Positions 19,856-28,340 of a stretch of 64,000 nucleotides of DNA are shown here, piece by piece. Positions within the stretch are counted from its first letter, which is position 1. The number at the start of each line of letters is the position of its first letter. The position numbers and the translations under genes are program-made. The notes beneath the pieces were generated by a model. The model did no database searches and was not told the DNA's origin. It worked only from the letters and a program-made list of their open reading frames with translations. The stretch covers positions 1 through 64,000 of the forward strand of contig CALXKK010000004.1 in NCBI GenBank assembly GCA_944388935.1, read 5' to 3'. The DNA comes from an uncultured Clostridia bacterium. GTDB taxonomy: Bacteria > Bacillota > Clostridia > TANB77 > CAG-508.

Positions 19856-20773
19856 ATGACAGAAAAGATAAGACCATTTGTAAAATGGGCAGGAGGAAAA
19901 GGAAAATTAATACCACAGCTTAACAATTTTTATCCATACGAATTAAAAAATGGAATAATAGAAAGATACATAGAACCATTTGTAGGTGGAGGAGCTGTAT
20001 TAATAGATATATTACAAAAATATAACGTAAAAGAAGCATATGCTTTTGATATAAATTTAGATTTAATAAATTCATATAATGTCATAAAAAACAATGTGGA
20101 AGAATTAATAACAAATTTACAACAAATAGAAACAAAATTTGCACAAGTAGAACCAGAAAAAAGGCAAGATTATTTTTATCATATAAGGGACATGTATAAT
20201 AGCTATACTTTAGAGAAAGACGAGCAAAATGCTGAAAGAACAGCTCAATTTATATTTTTAAATAGGACATGTTTTAATGGACTATATAGAGTTAATAAAA
20301 GTGGAAAATTTAATGTTCCATTTGGCAAATATAAAAATCCTACAATATGCGATGAAGAAAATTTAAGAAACTTAGCAAAACTAATTAAAAATGTACAATT
20401 TTTATATGGAGATTATTCAAAATGTTTGGATTATGTTACGCAAAATACTTTTGTGTATTTTGATCCTCCATATAGACCATTAAATGTGACATCAGGATTT
20501 ACATCATATACAAAAGAAGATTTTGATGATAATAATCAAAAAGAATTGGGTGAATTTTATAGAAAATTGAATAACAAACATGCAAAATTAATGTTAAGTA
20601 ATTCAAATCCAAAAAATGTAAATAAAAACGATACTTTTTTTGATAACATATATAAAGGGTTTAATATTAATGAAATATATGCTAGCAGGATGATAAATGC
20701 TGATGGGAAAGGAAGAGGAAAGATTTCCGAAATATTAGTAACAAATTATAATGTTAATAATGGTGATTTATAA
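19856..20773 (+). CDS. dpnM: DNA adenine methyltransferase, DpnM/Dam class (GATC)
   Basis: N6-adenine methylase of the D12/Dam class, protecting GATC in double-stranded DNA. RPFVKWAGGKGKLIPQL is the N-terminal SAM-binding motif, EPFVGGGAV follows, and DPPY is at 203-206 with the YRPLN segment after it. I start at ATG 19856, 8 nt after GAGG, rather than at ATG 19820, which has no RBS; this gives 305 residues, close to other DpnM/MboIA proteins. First gene of a dpnM-dpnA-dpnII order identical to the pneumococcal DpnII locus. A decayed homologue of its 3' half lies at 33.1-33.7 kb. Confidence 0.9.
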   Translation: MTEKIRPFVKWAGGKGKLIPQLNNFYPYELKNGIIERYIEPFVGGGAVLIDILQKYNVKEAYAFDINLDLINSYNVIKNNVEELITNLQQIETKFAQVEPEKRQDYFYHIRDMYNSYTLEKDEQNAERTAQFIFLNRTCFNGLYRVNKSGKFNVPFGKYKNPTICDEENLRNLAKLIKNVQFLYGDYSKCLDYVTQNTFVYFDPPYRPLNVTSGFTSYTKEDFDDNNQKELGEFYRKLNNKHAKLMLSNSNPKNVNKNDTFFDNIYKGFNINEIYASRMINADGKGRGKISEILVTNYNVNNGDL

Positions 20774-20777
20774 GATA

Positions 20778-21560
20778 ATGTATACAGGTAGATATTATTT
20801 TAACGAAAGTCAATTTAAATTAATTAAAGGAGACACATTTAGAGTTTTAAAAAAGTTTGAAGATAAATCAATAGATACTATATTTGCTGATCCACCATAT
20901 TTCTTGTCAAACAATGGAATAACATGTAGTGGTGGTAGGATGGTAACAGTTAATAAAGGAAAATGGGATGAAGCTACATCTTTAAAATATAAACATAATT
21001 TTAATAAAAAATGGATAAAAGAATGTTATAGAATATTGAAAGATAGTGGAACTATTTGGGTTAGCGGAACATTACATAATATTTATTCTATTGGAATGGC
21101 GTTGGAAGAAAATGAATTTAAAATATTAAATAACATAACATGGCAAAAAACAAATCCACCACCAAATTTGGCTTGTAAAACATTTACTCATTCTACAGAG
21201 ACAATTTTATGGGCTAGAAAAAATATAAAAAAATGCAAATATAAATTTAATTATAAACTAATGAAAGAGATGAACAATGGAAAACAAATGAAGGATGTTT
21301 GGACAACAAGCTTAACCAAACCATCAGAGAAAAAATGTGGAAAACATCCCACACAAAAACCATTAGAAATACTAGAGAGAATAATACTGGCATCAACAGA
21401 TGAAAATGATATAATTTTAGACCCTTTTAGTGGAAGTGGAACAAGTGGAATTGCAGCATACAAATTAGGAAGAAATTTTATTGGAATAGAAAAAGAAAAA
21501 CCATATTTAGATTTATCAATAAAAAGATATGAAGAATTAAAGGAGAAATTAAATGAGTAG
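20778..21560 (+). CDS. dpnA: DpnA-like site-specific DNA adenine methyltransferase
   Basis: Second methylase of a DpnII system; the pneumococcal homologue methylates GATC also in single-stranded DNA, which protects incoming plasmid DNA. DPPY is at 38-41 (TIFADPPYFLSNNG), and the SAM-binding motif DPFSGSGTSG is C-terminal, so it is a beta-class circular permutation. I use ATG 20778 (MYTGRYYF) 4 nt after the dpnM stop rather than the upstream ATG 20751 that would overlap it; the decayed copy keeps the equivalent ATG at 33663, which supports this. It overlaps the next gene by 8 nt. Confidence 0.9.
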   Translation: MYTGRYYFNESQFKLIKGDTFRVLKKFEDKSIDTIFADPPYFLSNNGITCSGGRMVTVNKGKWDEATSLKYKHNFNKKWIKECYRILKDSGTIWVSGTLHNIYSIGMALEENEFKILNNITWQKTNPPPNLACKTFTHSTETILWARKNIKKCKYKFNYKLMKEMNNGKQMKDVWTTSLTKPSEKKCGKHPTQKPLEILERIILASTDENDIILDPFSGSGTSGIAAYKLGRNFIGIEKEKPYLDLSIKRYEELKEKLNE

Positions 21561-22410
21561 AAATTTTGAAGAGTGGTTGGGAAATTTTAAATTTAGTATT
21601 TCAGGATACAAATATTATATTGATTTTGAAAAGGTTTATAGAAATGTAGATAATATAAAAATAGAATTAAATATTTTAAATTCACTTATTGGAAGTAAGA
21701 ATATAGAAAAAGATTTCGAAAATATATTAAATAAATATCCAGAAACGTTAAAGTGCATACCTATTTTGCTTGCGGTAAGACAGATGGAAATTTATGCTCA
21801 GGATGAAGATGGAGCATTTACTTATAATTTTAAAAAGCAAAATTATAGTATAGCACAGTATAAAGTTTTTATGAGAAAAACAGGCTTATTCGATTTGTTA
21901 GAAAATCATATAGTAAATAATTTAGTAGATTATTGCTTAGGAGTAGAAACTGGCTTAGATTCAAACGGTAGAAAAAATCGTGGTGGACATCAAATGGAAG
22001 ACCTTGTTGAATCTTATATAAAGAAGTCAAATGTAAAAGAATATTATAAAGAAATGTACTTAACAGATATCGAAAAGAAATGGAATGTTGATTTATCAGC
22101 AATATCCGGAAATGGTACATCAACTAAAAGATTTGACTTTGTTGTAAAAACAGAGAATATGATATATGTAATAGAAACCAACTTTTATGGGGGAAATGGT
22201 GGCGGTTCGAAATTAAATGAAACTGCCAGAAGCTATAAAATGATTTCACAGGAAGCTGATATGATAGATGGTGTTACATTTGTATGGTTTACAGATGGGA
22301 CTGCGTGGAGAAGTGCAAGAAGAAATTTGGAAGAAACATTTAATGTAATGGATAATATATATAATATCAATGATATGGAAAATGGAATAATGAATGAAAT
22401 ATTTAAATAA
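21553..22410 (+). CDS. dpnII: DpnII-family type II restriction endonuclease (GATC)
   Basis: 285 residues, close to R.DpnII (288). It cuts unmethylated GATC. The conserved segments are GGHQMEDLVESYI, GNGTSTKRFDFVV, YVIETNFYGGNGGGSKLNE and FVWFTDGTAWRSA; the D-x(n)-E-x-N arrangement is the catalytic region of this family. The start overlaps the dpnA stop (ATGAGTAG), with AGGAG 8 nt upstream inside dpnA. With two intact methylases beside it the system appears functional. Only its last 15 codons survive in the decayed copy near 34.05 kb. Confidence 0.92.
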   Translation: MSRNFEEWLGNFKFSISGYKYYIDFEKVYRNVDNIKIELNILNSLIGSKNIEKDFENILNKYPETLKCIPILLAVRQMEIYAQDEDGAFTYNFKKQNYSIAQYKVFMRKTGLFDLLENHIVNNLVDYCLGVETGLDSNGRKNRGGHQMEDLVESYIKKSNVKEYYKEMYLTDIEKKWNVDLSAISGNGTSTKRFDFVVKTENMIYVIETNFYGGNGGGSKLNETARSYKMISQEADMIDGVTFVWFTDGTAWRSARRNLEETFNVMDNIYNINDMENGIMNEIFK

Positions 22411-22430
22411 AGAAAGAGAAGAATTAATAA

Positions 22431-22964
22431 ATGGAGATATTAGAAGGTAGTAAATATAGAAATAACAATACTCAAAAATCTATTATGGATATTAAAATAG
22501 ATGATAATTATACAATATATGTGTTTCAAGGTAATATATCAAAAAATGATATATTAATAAAATATAGTAAAAATGGAAAAAGAATGAGAACACCAAAGCA
22601 CATACATTGGGTAATAGATATACTATTAAAAGAACAAAAAAATCATAATGATGTTATTAAGTTTATACAATGTATGCAAAAGTTATGAAATGAAATTATA
22701 GGGTTACAAAGTAATGATTTTATTACATTAAGTAATACTATAATAAAATATAAAAATAAGATTGATAAACAAATATCAACTTTAAAATTAGAGGGTGGAG
22801 AATATCCAGTTAATTTTGTTTTAATTTTAATGATATTATTAATGCTTCAAGAGAAAACAAATAGACCAGATGCATACTTATTTAAACGAATTCTTGATGA
22901 ATTATTAAAAGATAATATGGATATTTTTTCAATTGTAAGTACATCAACTTTTAGAGGAAGATAA
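22431..22964 (+). pseudogene. Unknown DpnII-associated gene interrupted by an in-frame TGA
   Basis: One open frame of 177 codons with a single stop, TGA at 22686-22688 (codon 86). Downstream the same frame continues without a break through NEIIGLQSNDFITL and EYPVNFVLILMILLMLQEKT to IVSTSTFRGR and TAA at 22962-22964. The N-terminal part has RTPKHIHWVIDILLK. I associate this protein from memory with small unknown proteins coded beside HPPY-type methyltransferases, where a Trp sits at the TGA position; a single TGG to TGA change would explain it. The product is either an 85-residue stub or, if TGA is read through, the full protein. Function unknown; restriction partner or regulator of the next methylase is possible. 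Confidence 0.65.
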
Positions 22965-22987
22965 AAATTAAATGTATAAATAAATTG

Positions 22988-23016
22988 GGGGCAACTTATA
23001 GTAGTTGTCTCTTTTT
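22988..23016 (+). terminator. Terminator-like hairpin before the HPPY methyltransferase
   Basis: GGGGCAACT pairs with AGTTGTCTC (9 bp with two G-T pairs) around a TATAGT loop, followed by TTTTT. The same structure is kept in the decayed copy at 34.16-34.19 kb, where the loop is TATACT. It ends the upstream operon or attenuates the methylase that starts 20 nt later. Confidence 0.55.
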
Positions 23017-23035
23017 GTTTTTTAGGAGGGATAAT

Positions 23036-23764
23036 TTGGAATATAAACCAAAACAATTTAAATTAGAGGATACAACAATATGGAAATTTAAAGAAAGGGG
23101 TAATTGGGCAACTCACAAAGGTGATTATAGAGGAAATTGTCCACCGCAAGTTCCAAGAAACTTAATTTTAAAATATACAAAAGAAGGTGATATTGTATTA
23201 GATACATTCTGTGGAAGCGGAACGACATTAATAGAAACTAAATTATTAAACCGAAAAGGTGTAGGGATAGATGTAAATGTAAAAGCACTAAGAATATCTA
23301 AGGAACGATTAAATTTTAAAAGTAACAATTTATACGAACCAAAGTTAATAAAAGCAGATTCAACTAATTTAAGAGGAATAGTTCCAAATAAGTGCATAGA
23401 TTTTATATTTGCTCATCCACCATATGCTAACATTATTAAATATAGTGATAATATCAAAGAAGATTTATCAAGATTAGATGTAAACGATTTTTTAAATCAA
23501 ATTAAATTATTTTCAATGGAATGTTTTAGGATCTTAAAGAAAGATAAGTATTGTGCAGTTTTAATAGGAGATATCAGAAAAAATAAAAATATTATTCCAT
23601 TAGGATTTTATATCATGAATATTTTTAATCAAACAGGTTTCACTTTAAAAGAAATAATTATAAAAGAGCAACATAATTGCAAAAAAACAGATTATTGGAG
23701 ACAAAATAAAAATAGGGATTTTTATCTGTTAGCTCATGAGTATATATTTGTGTTGAAAAAATAG
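23036..23764 (+). CDS. DNA methyltransferase of the HPPY type
   Basis: 242-residue SAM-dependent DNA methylase, probably N4-cytosine or N6-adenine. DTFCGSGTTLIE (about 56-67) is the SAM motif, HPPYANIIKYS at 127-137 replaces the usual DPPY, and GDIRKNKNIIPLGF and KEQHNCKKTDYWR are conserved downstream. I choose the TTG at 23036, 5 nt after AGGAGGG; the decayed paralogue has ATG at the same place. It is intact although the gene before it is interrupted, so it may now be an orphan methylase. Recognition site unknown. Confidence 0.8.
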   Translation: MEYKPKQFKLEDTTIWKFKERGNWATHKGDYRGNCPPQVPRNLILKYTKEGDIVLDTFCGSGTTLIETKLLNRKGVGIDVNVKALRISKERLNFKSNNLYEPKLIKADSTNLRGIVPNKCIDFIFAHPPYANIIKYSDNIKEDLSRLDVNDFLNQIKLFSMECFRILKKDKYCAVLIGDIRKNKNIIPLGFYIMNIFNQTGFTLKEIIIKEQHNCKKTDYWRQNKNRDFYLLAHEYIFVLKK

Positions 23765-23824
23765 TAAAAAAAATAGTAAAATAATTTTGAAAAAAGAGAT
23801 TTAATGATAGGGAGGTGCTTTTTA

Positions 23825-24574
23825 ATGATTTACATTACAGGAGATACTCACAGTGATTTTTCAAGATTTGATGTTGATAAATTTCCTATCCAAGAGGAAA
23901 TGACTGAAAATGATTATATTATTATATGTGGCGACTTTGGAGGAATATGGAATTACTTAGTAGAAAGTTCATATGAAAAACATTGGTTAGATTGGCTAAA
24001 TGAAAGAAATTTTACTACATTATTTATAGATGGAAACCACGAAAATTTTACGAGATTATATAAATATCCAGTAGAAGAATGGCATGGAGGTAAAGTACAT
24101 AAAATAAGAGATTCAGTATTACATTTAATGCGTGGAGAAATATTTGATATAGATAATAAAAGATTTTTTGCATTTGGTGGGGCTAAATCTCATGATATAC
24201 AAGATGGAATATTAAATTTAGATGAAGAAGAAAAAATATATGCTTATAGGAAAAAAAGAGCTTTTTTCAGAATAAGAGATTTTTCTTGGTGGGATTTAGA
24301 ATTGCCAACCAAAGAAGAGATGAAAAGAGGAATAAGAAATTTAGAAAAAGTAAATTATAAGGTGGATTATATTATAACCCATTGTTGTCCTACAAGTGTA
24401 CAAGCCTTACTTAGCGGAGGATTATATAAAAAAGATTATTTAACAGATTATCTACAACAAGTATCAGAAAAATGCATATTTAAGAAATGGTATTTTGGTC
24501 ATTATCATGATAATAAGCAAATAGATTCAAGATATATATTACTTTATAAGGATATTGTACCATTGGAATATTAA
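23825..24574 (+). CDS. Calcineurin-like metallophosphoesterase
   Basis: 249 residues with the complete dimetal motif set: GDTHSD near the start, GDFGG, GNHEN, THCCP and GHYHDN. ATG 23825 (MIYITGDTH) has GGAGGTG 8 nt upstream; the upstream ATG 23804 lacks an RBS. Such enzymes hydrolyse phosphomono- or diesters, including nucleotides and protein phosphates; the substrate cannot be read from sequence. It sits between the DpnII module and the DndD-like cassette, on its own (60-nt gap before, 269-nt gap after). It may be a cargo gene of the island rather than part of either system. Confidence 0.85.
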   Translation: MIYITGDTHSDFSRFDVDKFPIQEEMTENDYIIICGDFGGIWNYLVESSYEKHWLDWLNERNFTTLFIDGNHENFTRLYKYPVEEWHGGKVHKIRDSVLHLMRGEIFDIDNKRFFAFGGAKSHDIQDGILNLDEEEKIYAYRKKRAFFRIRDFSWWDLELPTKEEMKRGIRNLEKVNYKVDYIITHCCPTSVQALLSGGLYKKDYLTDYLQQVSEKCIFKKWYFGHYHDNKQIDSRYILLYKDIVPLEY

Positions 24575-24843
24575 AATATATGTACTATTTTTGATTTGAC
24601 TCACAAATAAAATATTTTTTTGGATTTGTTTAGAAGAGGAAAATTAAGTGAAGGAATAATAAATAGCATTTATGTGAAAAGTGAAAAAATTGCAAAATGC
24701 ATGGATTTAATATATAATGTCAACACAGGAAGATATTTGTAAAAAAATACACAAAGAGTCATTTTATGACCAAGACATTTTACAAAAGAATAAAAACTTA
24801 TAATAAGATAGAATAAATATAAATAAAATTGTGGGTGGAAATA
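24575..24843. other. Intergenic gap with a possible relic
   Basis: 269 nt without a supported gene. A frame with no start reads LFRRGKLSEGIINSIYVKSE and ends at TAA near 24740; it may be the tail of a lost gene. The stretch before 24844 is very AT-rich and probably carries the cassette promoter, but I see no clear -35/-10 pair. Confidence 0.3.
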
Positions 24844-27800
24844 ATGAAAGAAGCAATAGAAAAACTAAAAATTATTCCTAAAGATTATAATTTTAAATAC
24901 AGTAAAACAATTCAAAAATTTAAGAAAGTAATTAAACTTGTTAATATTATGGATGTAAAAATAGAAGATATAAGAAAATATTCTAAAATAGATTATGAAG
25001 AAACTTTAAAACTTATAGACGAATTAACTTTTCGTGGTTTTAGTTTTTCGTCAAATAATAAACATACTATACTTCCATCTTTCAAAATTAATGAAAATGA
25101 AGGATATTATATTAATGTAAAGGAGAATTTAAACAGATTTAATGATATTAACTATAGTTTTATGGGGTTACCAAATTTAAATAAATTATTTGAAATAGAC
25201 AATGATTGCTTCTTTAATTATATACAACTAGAATCATTTAAATATTTTAATAAAAATATTGATTTAAATTTACTAAAAAAATATTTTGAAGAATTGGGAT
25301 TTACATTATTTCCTATAAATAATGCAAAAGACATTAATAACAAAATTATTGTAACCAAAGATTTATATATAAAAAAATTTTTAGAAAGTAAGAATATTAC
25401 AACCTATGGAGAATTATCTAGACTAAATAAAAATGAGTTATTACTTATTAAATCTACTGGACCAAGAAGAATAGAAAAATTTATAAAAGAATTAGAAGAA
25501 AAAACAATAATTATAAAACCGAATAATAATTTTACAGCATCAAAAAAAATTACAGAATTAAAGCTTTCAAAAAAATTTTTAAAATATTGTGCTTCCAATA
25601 AATTCATATATTTATTTCAAATTAATAATCTTGATTTTTTAATATTGTTGTTAAAACAAAAGATAACAATGAGTGATATAAAAACATTACTTTCACAAAG
25701 TATAAAAAATCAGTCAACAGAAAAAATAAAGGAAGTTAATAGTTTTAACGGTATTATGTCAGAAGTAAAATATAATAAAACAAAAGATATTCTTGTAGAT
25801 GTGATAAATAATTATAAAATGAAGGATATAAAACAGTTTGATTATAAAATATTCTTTAAATATAGGTTAACATCAGATATTGCGGAAGATATTACTAAAA
25901 TTTTAGTAGAAAATAATTATATATTTCATAATGAAATATTACCAATTTATCAGTTTAATAAAAAGAAAAAAGTAGTAGATTTCTTCAAAAAAAAATCAGA
26001 GCAAAATATACTAGATGAAATGACAAAAGATGGAATTGTTTATATATCAGATTTAGTTGATACTAATTTATTAAAATATGTATTAAATTATGCTGATTCT
26101 ACTAGGCTCTATGATTTTATAAAAAAAGTTTTTGTTATAAGACAATTAGAGTATTTTGATTTTAAATCTTTAAAGACCATAGATAAAGAAATATACGAGT
26201 ACTTATTAGACGAAAATATTAACTCTTTAGAAGAAATAGATTTTATGGAATTATTTAAAAAATTTGATAACAAGAAATTTACAAATTTAATTAATCATAT
26301 AGATAAGAAGTATATGGGTATTAATTTTTCTTTATACATTTATAAGAAATTGTTTGAGTTAAAGCAAAAAGAAGATGTAGAAAATATACTATATCGAACA
26401 ATTATAAACAATGAAACTTTAGAAAGTATAGGCACAAAAATGGGAGTGACTAAAGAAAGAATTCGCCAAAGAAGGGATAAAGTAAAGGAAACATTTAATG
26501 AATATGTGGATTTTTTAGCTAATTATTTAAAAGATAAGTATGCAAATCAAAAATATTTTGATTTAAATTCATTAGATGAAATTTATAAAGATGATGATGC
26601 AATTGTTATAGAAGAATTGCTTAAAGACAAAGGTCTGGGTTATATAGAGGAATTAGATGTTTTTGTATTTTATAAGGCTGACCAAATTATAAAGATTTAT
26701 AATAATATTATGCAGGAATTAGGGGATATATTTGATTATTCAGAACAAATAGAAAATATAGATAATATACTAGAAGAATACGATATTGATTTTTTACCTA
26801 TAGAATATTTTGAATATTTTCTTAAAATAAATGATTATAAATTAATAAATAATATTTATTGCAAAAAGGATACAAAAGTAGCTTTATTTGATTATACAAT
26901 GAGAAAATATTATAAAAATAAATTTTACATAGATGATGATTTTATAAGTGGGTTAATTAATAAAATACATAAAATATTCGGGAAAAAATTAGTTTTCTCT
27001 GAAAATCCACACAATATAAAATCGATATTATTAAGAGATGAAGATATAATTTTATGTGGTAATAATAGATATATACATATTATAAATGTAAAGCTAAATA
27101 AACATTTAATGAAAAATATTAACAAAAGATTACATGATTTATTAGAAGAAAAAGAAAATGTTTTTATAAAAAGTTTATATGAAGAATACAAAGAGGACCT
27201 ATTAAAAACTACATCAATCGATAATGAAATTTTCTTATATGGGATTATAAGACATTTTTACAAGGAAGAATTCAGTTTTAATAGATTTAATATATCAAAA
27301 AATAGCAAAAACCATTATTCTAAAATCGAAAAAATTGAAAAATTCGTACAGAAATTAAATATACCTATAAAAAAAGAAGAATTACAAGAAAAATTTGATT
27401 TGTCAAAAGATCTTATAAATAACATTATGGAAATATCAGAAAATTTATATTATTGTGATAAAAATACTAAAATTGCAAATATAAATAATTTGAATTTATC
27501 CAAAAAATTAGAAAACAAAATGTTAACTAAAATTAACGAATCAATAAAGAATGGTTTTGTTTCTACACGTAATTTATATAAAAATATGGAATTAGATTTC
27601 ATAGAGGCAGGAATTTTAGATAGTGATACTTTGTATAATATTTTAAAATTAAAATATAATAAAGATTTTAATTACAAGAAACCATACATAGTTAGATTAG
27701 ATATTGATATAAATAAATTTGATGAAAATTATGTTAGAGATAAATATTTTGAAAATTATGATTATATATACAGAGATGATTTTGTTAAGTTTATTGATGA

Positions 27801-28338
27801 AATGCAATATAAAGCTAGTGTAGCTAATAATGTAATAAAGCAACTGCAAGAATATTTTTTTCAAATTGATATAGATACATATATAAAACCTAATAGTTTT
27901 AAAGTAACTGGAGAACAGTTAAATGAAATAAGAGAATTTTTAGAGAGAAAATTTGAGAATCAAGCTTTTATTGTTTTAAAAGAAATAGAAGCAGATATGA
28001 AAAAATTGCCACAAATTAATAGTTATGAATGGAATCAATATTTTATGAAATCAATTATAAATGAATATTTAAGCGATGATTATATAGAAATATCTAGAGA
28101 GGGTATATCTTGGAAATATTATATGCCGATATTTGTAAAAAGAAATACTGAAATAGAAAGTTTGAACGATTTGATTATTGACCTAATACTAAAGAAAAAT
28201 AGGAAAAGATTTATCGATTTTGATGAATTAAGAAAAATATTAATACAAAATAATTTAATATTTAAGACTATTCCAAGAGATTTTTTTAGAGATGATAGAA
28301 TTATTTTTGAAAATAATGTTATAAAGATTAAGGAGTAA
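24844..28338 (+). CDS. Large protein with alpha-CTD-like HhH and sigma-70 region 4-like HTH
   Basis: 1164 residues, first gene of a five-gene cassette. About 180-220 (TYGELSRLNKNELLLIKSTG) resembles the helix-hairpin-helix of the RNA polymerase alpha C-terminal domain. About 512-560 (TLESIGTKMGVTKERIRQRR) is a sigma region 4-like helix-turn-helix. The rest is Asn/Lys-rich, helical, with no catalytic motif seen. Both modules bind DNA, so it probably reads DNA or touches transcription machinery. ATG 24844 follows GGGTGG; the TTG upstream is less likely. The stop is 2 nt before the next gene and the next gene's RBS (AAGGAG) lies inside its last codons. Role is inferred from position only. Confidence 0.65.
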   Translation: MKEAIEKLKIIPKDYNFKYSKTIQKFKKVIKLVNIMDVKIEDIRKYSKIDYEETLKLIDELTFRGFSFSSNNKHTILPSFKINENEGYYINVKENLNRFNDINYSFMGLPNLNKLFEIDNDCFFNYIQLESFKYFNKNIDLNLLKKYFEELGFTLFPINNAKDINNKIIVTKDLYIKKFLESKNITTYGELSRLNKNELLLIKSTGPRRIEKFIKELEEKTIIIKPNNNFTASKKITELKLSKKFLKYCASNKFIYLFQINNLDFLILLLKQKITMSDIKTLLSQSIKNQSTEKIKEVNSFNGIMSEVKYNKTKDILVDVINNYKMKDIKQFDYKIFFKYRLTSDIAEDITKILVENNYIFHNEILPIYQFNKKKKVVDFFKKKSEQNILDEMTKDGIVYISDLVDTNLLKYVLNYADSTRLYDFIKKVFVIRQLEYFDFKSLKTIDKEIYEYLLDENINSLEEIDFMELFKKFDNKKFTNLINHIDKKYMGINFSLYIYKKLFELKQKEDVENILYRTIINNETLESIGTKMGVTKERIRQRRDKVKETFNEYVDFLANYLKDKYANQKYFDLNSLDEIYKDDDAIVIEELLKDKGLGYIEELDVFVFYKADQIIKIYNNIMQELGDIFDYSEQIENIDNILEEYDIDFLPIEYFEYFLKINDYKLINNIYCKKDTKVALFDYTMRKYYKNKFYIDDDFISGLINKIHKIFGKKLVFSENPHNIKSILLRDEDIILCGNNRYIHIINVKLNKHLMKNINKRLHDLLEEKENVFIKSLYEEYKEDLLKTTSIDNEIFLYGIIRHFYKEEFSFNRFNISKNSKNHYSKIEKIEKFVQKLNIPIKKEELQEKFDLSKDLINNIMEISENLYYCDKNTKIANINNLNLSKKLENKMLTKINESIKNGFVSTRNLYKNMELDFIEAGILDSDTLYNILKLKYNKDFNYKKPYIVRLDIDINKFDENYVRDKYFENYDYIYRDDFVKFIDEMQYKASVANNVIKQLQEYFFQIDIDTYIKPNSFKVTGEQLNEIREFLERKFENQAFIVLKEIEADMKKLPQINSYEWNQYFMKSIINEYLSDDYIEISREGISWKYYMPIFVKRNTEIESLNDLIIDLILKKNRKRFIDFDELRKILIQNNLIFKTIPRDFFRDDRIIFENNVIKIKE

Positions 28339-28340
28339 GC

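Noticed and set aside
22686..22688. Selenocysteine codon at the internal TGA
   Set aside because: No SECIS-like hairpin follows directly, the family position fits Trp rather than Cys, and no selenoprotein genes are seen.
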